A stretch of 64,000 nt of DNA from positions 62,001 through 126,000 of the forward strand of contig CAMXCT020006646.1 of NCBI GenBank assembly GCA_947184155.2, read 5' to 3'. Below the pieces are notes generated by a model. It saw nothing but the letters and a program-made list of their open reading frames with translations, was not told where the DNA came from and made no database searches. Made by a program: the position numbers and the translations under genes. This DNA comes from Cladocopium goreaui (lineage: Eukaryota > Sar > Dinophyceae > Suessiales > Symbiodiniaceae). Positions 33,157 to 43,192 of the stretch are shown here, one piece after another. Each line of letters starts with the position of its first letter. Within the stretch, counting starts at the first letter, position 1.

Positions 33157-33558
33157 ATGGGCTTGTTTTTTTTGGTGCTTGTTTGTTTGTTTGTTTGTTT
33201 TTGTTTTCTCGAGATTTTTGCAACTTCTGCCTTCTGCCCAAAATTGCCAAAAACCAATGGAAAAAATAAACAAACAATGAAGGTCTATGAGTGGTTGGCC
33301 CATGTCTACTCAGTCACATCTCATGCATATCATCCACGTGTGCATTTTTTGCTGATTTTCTCATGGTGTGTGCTGATGTTCTCATGGTTTGGGCACCCTT
33401 CCAGAAAGTTACCTGAAACCATGGGAGGAAATGCATCACAGCCGCGACTTGAAAATAGAATCGGCCAACTAGTTTCAGCATGGCCTTTGAAGTTTGTTTT
33501 CAAAACAAAATCCTCCAATACATGCCTCGTGCAGCAAGACTTTTTCCCAAGAATATGA
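33157..33558 (+). CDS. Possible open frame, unknown, low support
   Basis: A 133-codon frame starting at ATG. The first third is low-complexity hydrophobic (from TTTGTTTG repeats); the rest is more balanced (KVYEWLAHVYSVTSHAYH). Codon bias does not match the better exons. It may be chance. Confidence 0.15.
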   Translation: MGLFFLVLVCLFVCFCFLEIFATSAFCPKLPKTNGKNKQTMKVYEWLAHVYSVTSHAYHPRVHFLLIFSWCVLMFSWFGHPSRKLPETMGGNASQPRLENRIGQLVSAWPLKFVFKTKSSNTCLVQQDFFPRI

Positions 33559-33970
33559 CATTCCTTGCTGTTTCAAAATGGTTTGGCTTACCAGGGTGTA
33601 GTAATCTCTCAATACTATTTCCCCTCCACCGACTAGTTGTATTTTTTTGCTTTTTTGTTTTTTTTGTTATGGCGGCATTTTCATTTGGATGACCATTTTG
33701 CAAGAGACATTAGGCATGATGATGTGTATGAAGAATTAGCACCAACGACTTACTGTAAAACTAACAAAAACGCGAACTCCCACTGTCCCCCGCTCTCTAA
33801 AAAACTGGGTTTGTATTATTATTACTATTATGACTACGATCATTGCTATTATTATTGGGTGATTAGTGGGCAAGCAAATGGTAATGTACTGTTATGGAAT
33901 GTATTGAATTGTATGGGTTTACGGGGATATGGGAAATAGTGGAGAATATCATGGGATGTACTGGCTATTT

Positions 33971-34176
33971 GGTTGGTGGCTTAGGGCGCTTCATGATTTG
34001 ATCCTAAATATCTACTGGAGCCTAGATCGTGATGTTTTTTTTGATTCACTGGGCATGTTTGGAGCCATTGAGATATAAGCTATGTACTGGCTGATGGTGT
34101 TTCCAAGTATACTGTACTTGGTGTGATACCCAATGACGAGCATATTTGTTCAAGGGGGCATGTAATCACCAACCAG
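33971..34176. repeat. Family B element, expanded and decayed
   Basis: GGTTGGTGGCTTAGGGCG at the left and GTAATCACCAACCAG at the right, about 200 bp apart. Confidence 0.45.
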
Positions 34177-34179
34177 TAT

Positions 34180-34873
34180 AGTTTTCAACATAACTCCTCA
34201 TGCTTTTTGTAGGTGAATCTTTCGCTTCCAAACTTGGATGAGGGACGATGAGGGGAAACATTCACAGCGAGCTTCCATATGTTACCTTAAAGGCACGGTG
34301 ATGATTCCTGGCAGCTATTCTTTCGTGAGCCTACCCCATTCCCCAATGTTTGATCATTTCTTCTAGCTGAACCTTTCTCTTTCAGATTTGATCAGAATTG
34401 GAAGAAAGCTACAGTCCTACCAAAAATAAAAGATAAGAAACTACGCAACATATTTTAATATATTTATTAATACTCTGATAATTATACCAATGTTGTGCAC
34501 TAAATTGAATATTAGCAATCGGTATAAGCATTTGTAATTGGCTTCCAATCCTATTATGCCGTATTAGTCTTAGTAAAACAAGAATAAATCACCGATATTT
34601 TGATTTTGCTCATACCCATCCAAATGGTAAGTCATTGGGGATGGCGGATCCTATTGCTTTACTCGCATTCATGATTTGCTTGATCATGCATTAATGATTA
34701 ATAATTACTATGAAGTACTACTATGGCTCATTAATAGTACTATTATGGATCATTCATAATCACTATTCATCATCCATTAATGATTAATAATTTGCTTGAT
34801 CATTCATTAATATTATATAATCATTATTACATAGTTACCATTGCCTTACCACCGCACCCCAAACCCATCCAAG
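34180..34873. other. No supported gene
   Basis: About 700 bp of AT-rich DNA with ATTAATGATTAATAATT-type repeats at 34690-34820. Confidence 0.5.
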
Positions 34874-34986
34874 CCACTGAGCCCAGGAAGCTGTTGAAGC
34901 AGTCCGCCCTGCCATTGCTGGCCGCAGCTCTTCCGCCTGCCTCATCTTCCCGGCAACGTCAGGCATGGCGGCGCGGGGACCGTGAG
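34874..34986 (+). CDS. Candidate exon between thioredoxin domains
   Basis: A 113-nt patch after a CCATCCAAG acceptor and before a GTGCAC donor. In phase 2 it reads TEPRKLLKQSALPLLAAALP then PASSSRQRQAWRRGDRE, with strongly G/C third positions. Composition (Ala, Pro, Ser, Arg) suggests a disordered or linker region. A family A element begins about 50 bp after the donor. Confidence 0.5.
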
Positions 34987-35037
34987 GTGCACGAAAGCTC
35001 CAGCCGAAAACATGGGAAATGAATGGCAATTAGGGTT

Positions 35038-35141
35038 TACCCTCTGGTAAACTAACATAACTATGGAAAATCACCATTTTTAATGGGTAAATCCACTATA
35101 AATGACCATTTTCAATAGCTATGTTAAATTACCAGAGGGTA
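35038..35141. repeat. Family A element, canonical copy
   Basis: TACCCTCTGGTAAACTAACA to AAATTACCAGAGGGTA; about 95% like 8768-8871 by eye. Confidence 0.9.
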
Positions 35142-35145
35142 ACCA

Positions 35146-35262
35146 CTACCTAGACCCTCCAAGTACCAATAAACACGAGATAAAAATGGCGGTTCGCCAT
35201 GTTTTAGCCAAGTTTAGGACCTTGACCATTTTGTTCAGATATTTGGAGGGTCCAGGTATGTA
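35146..35262. repeat. Palindromic element with CTAGACCCTC ends
   Basis: ACCTAGACCCTCCAAGTA at the left and TTTGGAGGGTCCAGGTA at the right. A related left end lies at 15955 and a possible right end near 60266. Confidence 0.6.
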
Positions 35263-35403
35263 TTCTAAATGGGGAATGACTGGTGGTTTATTAGGGGAAA
35301 TATTGGGTATGTATATATATATATATAAATAGATTAGATCGATAGATAATGTTGTCAAACTGGTGTAAACCGAACATTTATATATATATATATGTATTTA
35401 TTT

Positions 35404-35432
35404 ATAGATAGATAGATAGATAGATAGAGATA
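35404..35432. repeat. (GATA)n microsatellite
   Basis: Seven GATA units next to a TA run. Confidence 0.9.
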
Positions 35433-36028
35433 GGTAGATAGCTATGAAAAATGGCCCGCTTGTAGACGATATACCGTTTTTTTCTCTCCATAGCTATGTT
35501 AGATCACCGGAAGGTATAACCCGGAACTATCCATGTTTTTTTGGTTTACAACTGAACAGTTTTTTCCTGGTTGAAGTTTTACTTGGAGGCAGCGGCCACA
35601 TGTTATCATGACATCACTGGGATGATATGTTTTTCATGTTGGTGAGTTACCGCAATTTATCCAAATAAATGTACTAAAATTTCTGGAGATAGATAAGGGG
35701 CCTATCTTAATTTTTACATGTTGATACGGTAGAGGCATTTTATGTGTATAGATCTTTAGTGCGCTTGCAGCTCACAATTTGGACATATCTTGGTTGGAAA
35801 TGTGGTGTCTTGCAGGACTTTAGCCTTGTTGGGAGGGGTAGATATACAGCAAGTTACTCGTGAATTGCTGACTGGCACAATCGCCCCAGCAACTACAAGA
35901 TTGTAGGACGCTGTCACATTATCCTTTGAATGGAGAGTCCCCAATTTACTCAAGATTTACCTATCAGATGGGGATCAAGTTCATCAGTTCGCTGCTTCCC
36001 TGGAAATGTGACTCACTTTTGTGTCCAG

Positions 36029-36142
36029 GCGGCTGCGTTTCTATAGGCCACATATCGGCGCAGAACTCGGCGCCTGGCTTGGATGCAGGCACAGATGGGT
36101 CCAAGATCCTCTGGTTCATCCTGATTTGCTCATGAATTTTAT
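36029..36142 (+). CDS. Candidate exon, unknown protein
   Basis: A 114-nt patch between a TGTGTCCAG acceptor and a GTAAAT donor. In phase it reads RLRFYRPHIGAELGAWLGCR then HRWVQDPLVHPDLLMNF. Both splice sites are canonical. A second frame is also open (SIGHISAQNSAPGLDAG), so the frame is a judgement from residue composition. Confidence 0.45.
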
Positions 36143-36443
36143 GTAAATTTGGGGTACACCCCTCATTCGGACGCCATTTGACATCATTTGACATATGAGA
36201 TCATGTGAGAATATGAAGTTGAAACAACCATTTGGGTATATGTTGGATCATCTATAAAACACCTCCATTCCGTTGTCCCAAATCTGTGGTTTCATCCCGT
36301 ACATCCCCCACGGATTCTTGTGGGTGTTCAAAATGAACCTGGGAATGGGAAAATTAACATCCTTTAAATGGGGGATTTTCCAGCAATGACTGATTACCAG
36401 AGGGTATGTGCAACATAGCCCTCAAGCCAAGGTATTTAAGTGG

Positions 36444-36564
36444 TACCCTCTGGTTATTTAACATAGCCATGGAATCCATGGCCCATTTATAGATGATTTT
36501 CCCAGCTATAAACCTCCATTTATTTTGGGGATTTTCCATGGCTATGTTAAATAACCAGATGGTA
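36444..36564. repeat. Family A element
   Basis: TACCCTCTGGTTATTTAACA to AAATAACCAGATGGTA. Confidence 0.85.
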
Positions 36565-36699
36565 TTTTGGAAAATGTTTTTTTTACCACTGTAATCCAGT
36601 GGTCTAAAAACCTCATTGCATCTCATTGCTTTCCAGGTTTCCCAATTTTATGACTATTCGATTCAACTGCCAATAAAGTTGTATGCGTAAAATTGGATT

Positions 36700-37090
36700 A
36701 TTAGTAATATATATATATATGTATATGTAACTATCATATCCTAATGTTTCATTACAAATTTTCAACTATTAGTATGTCTATTCTTGTTGGTGCTTTGAAA
36801 TACTTCTCATGTTGAATCCTGGGATGATGCTGCCCAACGACGAGCAGGCTGAAGCCATCAAGCCAGTGGTTGGACCAATTTGCTAAATTTGCTAAGTTAC
36901 TTTAAAACTAATACACGTAGGTTTTTTGGCAGATGTGTATGTATAAATATATATGTGTGTGTGTGCGTTTTGAATACACTTAGGGTTATGGTATAACTTG
37001 GTATAACTATAATATATATATATAATATTTGCAATATGCATATACGGATGCACACACACATACTGTATATATATATATACAGAACATAGA
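36700..37090. other. AT-rich stretch with TA and GT runs
   Basis: TA runs at 36708-36730, 37010-37030 and 37065-37080 and a GT run at 36954-36966. No exon seen. Confidence 0.6.
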
Positions 37091-37487
37091 ACTGCATAGA
37101 ACGGAACAGCTAGCCTCCGGTAATCAAACATAGCAATGGAAAACCACCCATTTATAGATGTGTTTTTCCATTGAAACTTAAAACAAAAAACCCTCTTTTG
37201 TAGAGGATGTTCAATTGCCTTCAATTGCCACGTTTCCAAGCTTCAAGGCCCAACCTTTACTGCAACCCCCGCTGGCCAGGCATATGCAATTGGCCCAATT
37301 TCCACGAGAGGAGGCCAAAATTCACTGCGGAAATTCGCAAACATCGCTGACTCCACTTGGTGAGCCGACTGGTGCGGACAAGGTTTATTTTTAGATATTT
37401 TTTGGACAGATGGGAAACTACTATACATATGTATAGGTTTACAGCTTTGATTAGGCTTGGAATTATTTTTCTTGTGCGTTTTCCAAG

Positions 37488-37607
37488 ATTCTCACGCCGC
37501 ACCCAACAGCAGAGCGTTTGAGTCAATCCTATGGTACGCACTGCGGCGGTTCAACCATGGTGATGTTTGCTACTTCTGGATTCAGTCTTGCAGTAGTTTC
37601 GTTGCCG
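37488..37607 (+). CDS. Candidate exon, unknown protein
   Basis: A 120-nt patch between a TTTTCCAAG acceptor and a consensus GTGAGC donor. The best-biased frame reads SHAAPNSRAFESILWYALRR then FNHGDVCYFWIQSCSSFVA. A second frame is also open (HPTAERLSQSYGTHCGGS). The exon itself is well supported; its frame is less sure. Confidence 0.5.
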
Positions 37608-37827
37608 GTGAGCAAATGGCCTTGGCCACTGTTGATACGGTCGTGTGCAAACTAGTGCTAGGTGCTACCACGAAACAGTGGAAATTAGGGTCCTACACAG
37701 TTAGAAAGACTGGTGGCGATATCCCCAGGTGTGGATACCTATTGTTAGTTAGTTGCATCCCCTCCATTGTTATGGCTCAAGTCTGTTATTGTTACTGTAC
37801 CCAACAGAACGGTATGTTATTGATCAG

Positions 37828-37936
37828 GTGGCCGGGCTGACGCGTCTCGTGACTTCGGTCAGAGGAGGAAGTATTGGATGCGGAGGGAAAAATGCCGAGG
37901 ATGCAATTACATCCGAGGACTGCACAAATGCATGCA
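37828..37936 (+). CDS. Candidate exon, unknown protein
   Basis: After a TTGATCAG acceptor, 109 nt read VAGLTRLVTSVRGGSIGCGG then KNAEDAITSEDCTNAC, with good codon bias. A GTCACC donor at 37937 closes it. Three cysteines in the second half are notable but match no family I recognise. Confidence 0.45.
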
Positions 37937-37964
37937 GTCACCAGCTTCCCATAGACATCCTATT

Positions 37965-38235
37965 ACTGAATCACCGATTCACTGAGTCATTGATTCACTG
38001 AATCATCCTTTCATTGATTAATCAGTCCATTGCTTCATTGATTCATTGAGTCACTGATTTATTGAACCATTGATTCATTCATTCGCTGTTCCATTGATTC
38101 ATTGACTCATCGATTCATTGGTTCCCTGCTTGGTTGATTCATTGAGTCATTGCTTCGTTGCTACATTGATTCACTGATTCATTGATTCATTGGTTCATCG
38201 ATTCATTGGCTCATTGGTTCATTCACTCAGTTCTG
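37965..38235. repeat. Degenerate TTGATTCA tandem repeat
   Basis: About 25 units based on CATTGATTCATTGAGTCATT over 270 bp. Confidence 0.85.
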
Positions 38236-38454
38236 CGCAGATTCTTTCATGTCAGTTCATTGGCATCTCAACCACCAGTTGCTCATTCGTTGATGCACCT
38301 CACAACTTCAACCGCTCATGACTTCTGCATCTCAAAAACGTTCCTGTAGGCCATTGATTTCTTATAGTCACCTCCTATTTCGAAGCTTCCGCCCCGGCCC
38401 TTGCCGGGCACTATTGTAGAATCATATTATATATTATATATACATATACATACA

Positions 38455-38492
38455 TATGTGCGTGCATGCGTGTGTGTGTGTGTGTGTGTCTA
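38455..38492. repeat. (GT)n microsatellite
   Basis: GTGTGTGTGTGTGTGTGTGT following ACATATGTGCGTGCATGC. Confidence 0.9.
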
Positions 38493-39236
38493 TGTTTAGA
38501 CATTCAATGAATGCATGACTGTGTAGGCCTTGGGATTGTGATGGTATGTATATTGGCTGCCGCCATTTCCTGCCCTACTTGTTCCATGATGCAGTCACTT
38601 GAAGCTAGGACTCAGGACATGAGCCAGTCGCAATCAACAGTGAGGAGGCACATAAATGATTGAATAAACTGACATTATTTCACAACATATTTCACCGATA
38701 TACCCTTTCAAGAAATCAAGTGAAGTCGCCATCCTTATTCGACCTCTCAAATCTCAGACGGCCCGCTGAACAGCGAAAATGCCAGGCGCCCCGCACTTGC
38801 GTTGGTAACTAGACAGTTCTAATCACCATGGGATTGCCAGAGTTAGCCTATATTCAAAAAAAATAGCTATCGTTGGTTTCACCTTGTATAGCATCCCATA
38901 CGGTATGGCCCATACGTAAGAAGTGTCACTCAATGATGTGTTAGTCGCATCTATTTGCCAAGGCCTTTCTTGCAGCTTGGTGGTGGATGTCGGTGGTTTC
39001 ATCCGGATGGTAGAAATCTTCACTACCAGAGGGACATTTGAAACCAACCAGCATCAAAAAACAAAGGTCTTGGGATGTCTTGGGTACCTGATCCCGACCT
39101 GTTTTTTTGCTGGCCATTCTGATCTTCATCCCTTCCGATCACGTTTTCTGGGCAGGGCTGACGTCATTCGCTGATGCAGCCATGCTCTCAGGGAGAGCTT
39201 GGGCCCAGAAGACGCGGTAGACGTCAATATTGTTAC

Positions 39237-39389
39237 TACCCTTTGGTAATTTATCAATAGCTATTGAACATGGCCATTTGTTAATAGTTGAATATAGTTG
39301 ATTGACACACACGCACAAACACACACACAGATATATATATATATAAAGTGATTTTCAATAGTTCTAGTATATTAGTTCACCAGAGGGTG
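39237..39389. repeat. Family A element split by a CA/TA microsatellite
   Basis: TACCCTTTGGTAATTTATCA at the left and AGTTCACCAGAGGGTG at the right. The middle is replaced by ACACACACGCACAAACACAC and a TA run. Confidence 0.75.
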
Positions 39390-39661
39390 CTATGTTTGCT
39401 ATGTATTACTCCTTTGGGGATCTGCAAGGCTAGCATTGAACCCAAATCGATTTGGACATGTCTGATTTTCTGTGTCAAACCCACTTAAGCGGAAGGTATA
39501 CCAGGTAAGCCCTAATCCACGGCCAGTTAGATCATATTAATATACTAGAGGTTTATCACATTCTATAGCATGTTTTATTGTCCAGATGTTTCCCATCCAT
39601 ATATACAACTTTATACAACTACTATATCAGGATCAACACATGCCAACTGCATAATGTAGCT

Positions 39662-39765
39662 TACCGTCTGGTAAACTAACATAACTATGGAAAATGACAA
39701 TTTTTAATGGGTAAATCCACTATAAATGGCCATTTTCAATAGCTATGTTAGTTTACCAGAGGGCA
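39662..39765. repeat. Family A element with flanking direct repeat
   Basis: TACCGTCTGGTAAACTAACA to GTTTACCAGAGGGCA. The flanks TGCATAATGTAG and TGCATAGTGTAG may be a target-site duplication of about 12 bp. Confidence 0.85.
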
Positions 39766-39814
39766 AATGCATAGTGTAGACCATACATAAACCATCGATA
39801 GATCCCATTTCAAG

Positions 39815-39890
39815 CTGGCCACCCACTGCTCGATGTGCAGTGAAGAGCCTAAGGGCCTGGAGCTGCGCGAGTACTACTCGGCAGCCTGCG
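39815..39890 (+). CDS. Thioredoxin domain 2, exon a
   Basis: A 76-nt exon after a TTTCAAG acceptor. It reads LATHCSMCSEEPKGLELREY then YSAAC, equal to exons a+b of domain 1 but uninterrupted. An extra CSMC pair precedes the active site. It ends within the CGHC codon block (TGC G|GCAGCC), a GC donor. Joined to 40385 it gives YYSAACGHCQQMAPAW. Confidence 0.88.
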
Positions 39891-40384
39891 GCAGCCTGGA
39901 AAAACCGGGTACCATGGGCTGATGCGAACTGAATATCATATAAGATGCATTTAAGCAACAAATCATTGGGTTAACCCATGGGCTTATGTTACTGAATTGC
40001 GACTTATAATGATTTATATATGGTAATTTTCAAAGCATAGCCTAGCTATGGAAGATCACAATTTATTTCATAGGTACATCATCTATATGAGCATATGAGC
40101 CATAGCTATATGTCAAATAACCGGAGGTTAACGATGGGAACTTGAACGATGCCACCGTCTCGTCATACCGATACCGCTGGAATGTGACAATGATCATATG
40201 GCCCATCGAGAATGGTCATAAACGCTTGGATTGGTTTCAGGAAACAAAACAAAAGGAACCCCTAGATTTGAGGGTAAAACCATGGTAATACCATGGTTCT
40301 TCAGCTAAGACGGCTAAGATGTTGCATATCTTCCCAATCCATTGGCCATCAGGGCCTCAGGGCGGCCTGGGGACGTTCCCTGAG

Positions 40385-40470
40385 GTCATTGTCAACAAAT
40401 GGCGCCCGCGTGGAAGGAGGCGGCGGCCAACTATTCCGGACCAGCTCCATGGCATCGAGGCGATCTTCAG
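40385..40470 (+). CDS. Thioredoxin domain 2, exon b (GHCQQMAPAW)
   Basis: An 86-nt exon after a TCCCTGAG acceptor. It completes the CGHC motif and continues QQMAPAWKEAAANYSGP. The remaining residues (APWHRGDLQ) run to a GTGACA donor, and this tail is less like a standard PDI strand. The acceptor and upstream donor phases agree. Confidence 0.88.
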
Positions 40471-40490
40471 GTGACATCCGTGGTTTTTTT

Positions 40491-40630
40491 CTCAACTCCG
40501 GATGAATAACCCCCTAGTTTACTAATTGGAAGGGTACCATTTATAAAGGAAAAACATACTATTTTGATTATTTTGGGAACCCTCCATATAAATTATATAA
40601 TTGGGGGTTTGTTAATCCGGGGTTAACATT
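40491..40630. repeat. Family E element, diverged
   Basis: CTCAACTCCGGATGAATAAC to TTAATCCGGGGTTAACATT, beginning about 20 bp after a splice donor. Confidence 0.7.
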
Positions 40631-40856
40631 ATAATAACCATGGGTCAATGGGTATAACCATGGTATTTAACTCCACAATTCCGGCGACAGATATCAACTT
40701 TTTTTTTGGCACTGTACCCCCAAGTAAGTAGGGTTGGGTATTTTGTATTTTTTTATGTTTAAAACCAATAAGTCTGTTACGTTCTACGAAGCAATCACCA
40801 CGAATCGACGAATCGGGGACTTGCTTACGGAGGGTTCGACGAATCGGACCTAGATG

Positions 40857-40936
40857 CTCCATGGTGCTGGTATATTTACCTACCAAACTGGGTGATTTTT
40901 GTTGGGGTAAATGTTGATACATATTCCAGCACCATG
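40857..40936. repeat. Family C element, complete
   Basis: CTCCATGGTGCTGGTATATT at the left and ATATTCCAGCACCATGG at the right, an inverted pair. Confidence 0.8.
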
Positions 40937-41044
40937 GGGCCCCCATGGGAAAAAACAAGGATCATAGTGAGTACAGTGTCATTATACTAAGGATTATACC
41001 AGTTTTCCTGGATCCTCAAGTGATTTACTAGTGTTGATCCTCCA

Positions 41045-41168
41045 AGATGTCACTTAAGGAGGACTGTAACGTGCTACGTCCCGTTGCCACGGGCCTGGCA
41101 ACGCCACGGATCCCGGTGGACTATGGGATGTGCGCTGCCCCTACCACCAGTTCAATAAATGCTCGGTA
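41045..41168 (+). other. GC-rich coding-like patch, frame unresolved
   Basis: About 100 bp inside the candidate intron between domain 2 exons b and c. All three + frames look partly coding. One frame ends at a GTAAAA donor (GGLWDVRCPYHQFNKCS) and another starts after an ACTTAAG acceptor (EDCNVLRPVATGLATPRIP). It may encode an insertion in the domain. Confidence 0.35.
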
Positions 41169-41185
41169 AAAAAGATTAGAACAAA

Positions 41186-41291
41186 TACCTTCTGGTTATT
41201 TAACATAGCTATAGAAAATCACATTGTTTTAATAGGTAAACCATCTATAAATGGGCAATGTTCAATAGCTATGTTAGTTTACCAGAGGGTA
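41186..41291. repeat. Family A element
   Basis: TACCTTCTGGTTATTTAACA to GTTTACCAGAGGGTA. Confidence 0.85.
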
Positions 41292-41410
41292 TGTTATTAT
41301 ATGTTTATATCATCTCATATCCATATGTGTATATAATCTGTATTATATATATGATTATATGATGTAATTGTTTATAACCAAATATATCAAATGTATGTCA
41401 ATGACTGTCA

Positions 41411-41555
41411 ATGTCAACCCCGGATTATGAATCCTCGGTTGATTAATGTTAAGTACCATAATGTCGGGGCACCCGCGCAATGGTAATAATTTGCTACGTT
41501 AATGGTATGTACCCACTTTCAACAGCCCAGTGGTTAATTCATGCGGGGTTGACAT
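41411..41555. repeat. Family E element
   Basis: ATGTCAACCCCGGATTATGA to GCGGGGTTGACATTA, with a diverged middle. Confidence 0.75.
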
Positions 41556-41630
41556 TACTACAAATGAGATAACCAGTCAGACTGCACTCAGCAGTCCAAG
41601 CACTGCAACACTCAGGTTGCATTTCGCCAG

Positions 41631-41660
41631 ATCGAATGCAATGATCAAGATTGGAAGCCT
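41631..41660 (+). CDS. Thioredoxin domain 2, micro-exon c (IECNDQDWKP)
   Basis: A 30-nt exon of exactly 10 codons after a TTTCGCCAG acceptor. IECNDQDWKP is the counterpart of IECHDQNWNP in domain 1. A GTGCTC donor follows directly. Joined in phase 0 to 41869 it gives WKPVEENVDLCKD, matching domain 1. Confidence 0.87.
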
Positions 41661-41868
41661 GTGCTCAGGTTGCAGTCAGTCAATATTTGAGAATAACAAT
41701 GACAGAAACTTGCTTATCAGGGTGTCATCTAAATGATGCAGTAGAAACGCGCTTTCCAACTTGTTTTTCATTTGATGGTGCTGTTTGTCTCAATCTTTGT
41801 TGGCATCTCCACAGCGGTCTTACCTTCCCATCTCTTCCCAGACATCAGCCCCATCTTTGGCCCCACAG

Positions 41869-41924
41869 GTCGAGGAAAATGTGGACCTGTGCAAAGATGT
41901 CGAAGCATTTCCAACCATTAAGAC
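41869..41924 (+). CDS. Thioredoxin domain 2, exon d (cis-Pro FPTIK)
   Basis: A 56-nt exon after a CCCCACAG acceptor: VEENVDLCKDVEAFPTIK plus two bases. It holds the helix with LCKD and the cis-proline motif. It ends at a GC donor (AC|GCTTGG) in the same phase and place as 31494 in domain 1. Confidence 0.9.
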
Positions 41925-42465
41925 GCTTGGCCACGGAATTACGGATGGCGAGCTGGGCCTGCCCAATCGGTGTCCCGAGCTCGCTCAATCCCCAGGGAAT
42001 GAAACAACCGATGCAAACCATGAAACGCCGATCTGCACGGGTTCTCACATATCTTAGCGTCCCCAAATCTCAACCAAACTTCCGGCTAAGTTTGCTCTAA
42101 TCTGAGCCAGTGTTGACTTCTGGGATATCTTGGGAAATGAATCTAAATCAAAATAATTATCCATGTTCTATATTTTTCTATGATCTAGCCACTGGTAGCC
42201 AGAGAAATCCGGCACATTCCGGCACCGGAAGACTTGCGCTGAGAACTGGGCGGGTCATAGGGGGCCAAAAACCAATCTTACCAGTCTCCTTTCAAAACTG
42301 AAGACTCACACTGAAAGATGACCTAATTGAGAAAAAAGAGAGACATGGACAAGTATAATGACAAGTATCCTTATCTTAATTACTTGACTCTCCTCAAATG
42401 GGTGTCAAGCTATAGCCTTTTAACCAAGGGAAGATGATATCGCCCCCTGCCGTGTTCCATGTCAG

Positions 42466-42499
42466 GCTGTTCAAGAACGGGGAAGAGGTCACCAACTAT
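42466..42499 (+). CDS. Thioredoxin domain 2, micro-exon e (LFKNGEEVTNY)
   Basis: A 34-nt exon after a CATGTCAG acceptor. It completes a Thr codon and reads LFKNGEEVTNY, the strand-turn-strand after the cis-proline. A GTCGCT donor follows. Domain 1 has no intron here. Confidence 0.88.
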
Positions 42500-42771
42500 G
42501 TCGCTTGGACCACCAAAAACAATGGCTACAGATGGTGGCGAGCTGACTGCGAGGGGGCCGATTGCCAGAACAACAAATCCCTTCCCCCTAAAATTAAGCA
42601 ACACCCCAGAGACCATGGTAGGGGATTTCCACATATTTGGGACCATCCAAGGGACCAATTTAGGACGTGTTTAATATTCGGATGATAAAAGTATGAAAAT
42701 ATGAGTTGGCAATTGCGAATAGCTGCCAGCACTTGGTTTAAAATATGGAAATATGTCTCCCCACAAAGTGG

Positions 42772-42875
42772 TGCCCCCCAGTTATGTTTGTTGGTTTAGT
42801 TCCCCCCTAGTTCGCTATATCTAGCATAAGCCATAGAATTAAGTGGCAAGTTCTAAGTTCACTAACTTAGCTGTC
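42772..42875. repeat. Family D element, diverged
   Basis: GCCCCCCAGTTATGTTTGTT at the left and TTCACTAACTTAGCTG at the right, resembling the D part of 6119-6215. Confidence 0.55.
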
Positions 42876-43035
42876 ATAAATCAATCAAATAAATCCTCAT
42901 CAAATACATATATATATATATATATCTAATATCATATATTTTATCATATATTATATCATATGTTATATCATATATTATATCATGTATATATAGTAACTGC
43001 TGGTTATACCCGGCACCACTGGGGGGCGCAACCAG

Positions 43036-43086
43036 GAAGGGGATCGTACTGCAGAGGGCTTCATGAACTTCGCCCGTCAGCATGAG
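43036..43086 (+). CDS. Thioredoxin domain 2, exon f (C-terminal helix)
   Basis: After a CGCAACCAG acceptor it reads EGDRTAEGFMNFARQHE, the Y-x-G-x-R-T turn and final helix. With 42499 it gives NYEGDRTAEGF in phase. The frame remains open into a Gly/Leu-rich repeat (43087-43140), which may be a linker or lie beyond a donor, so the right end is a minimum. Confidence 0.85.
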
Positions 43087-43140
43087 TTGCTTGGCGGCCT
43101 TGGCGGCCTTGCACGCCTTGGCGGCCTTGGCGTCGCTAGA
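43087..43140. repeat. CTTGGCGGC short tandem repeat, possibly coding
   Basis: Five to six CTTGGCGGC units. If translated in frame with the preceding exon they give LLGGLGGLARLGGLGVA. Confidence 0.75.
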
Positions 43141-43192
43141 GGCTTAGGTATAGATCGGTTAGTGTGGACAATGATGGGAAACTGGGTGATTA

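Larger units (their letters stand above)
27002..43086 (+). other. Gene segment encoding two tandem thioredoxin (PDI-like) domains
   Basis: Twelve small exons on the + strand spell two consecutive thioredoxin domains. Domain 1 uses 27002-27062, 27850-27897, 28344-28400 (or to 28439), 28923-28979, 31466-31494 and 32275-32366. Domain 2 uses 39815-39890, 40385-40470, 41631-41660, 41869-41924, 42466-42499 and 43036-43086. Each has an active-site CGHC, a following Pro-containing helix (APAW), a strand ending in C (IEC), the cis-Pro motif FPT, and the terminal G-x-E/D plus helix. In known families such proteins act in the endoplasmic reticulum as dithiol-disulfide oxidoreductases; here that is inferred from motifs. 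No signal peptide or retention signal could be placed. Exons found between the domains (34874, 36029, 37488, 37828) may encode an inter-domain region. Confidence 0.8.
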
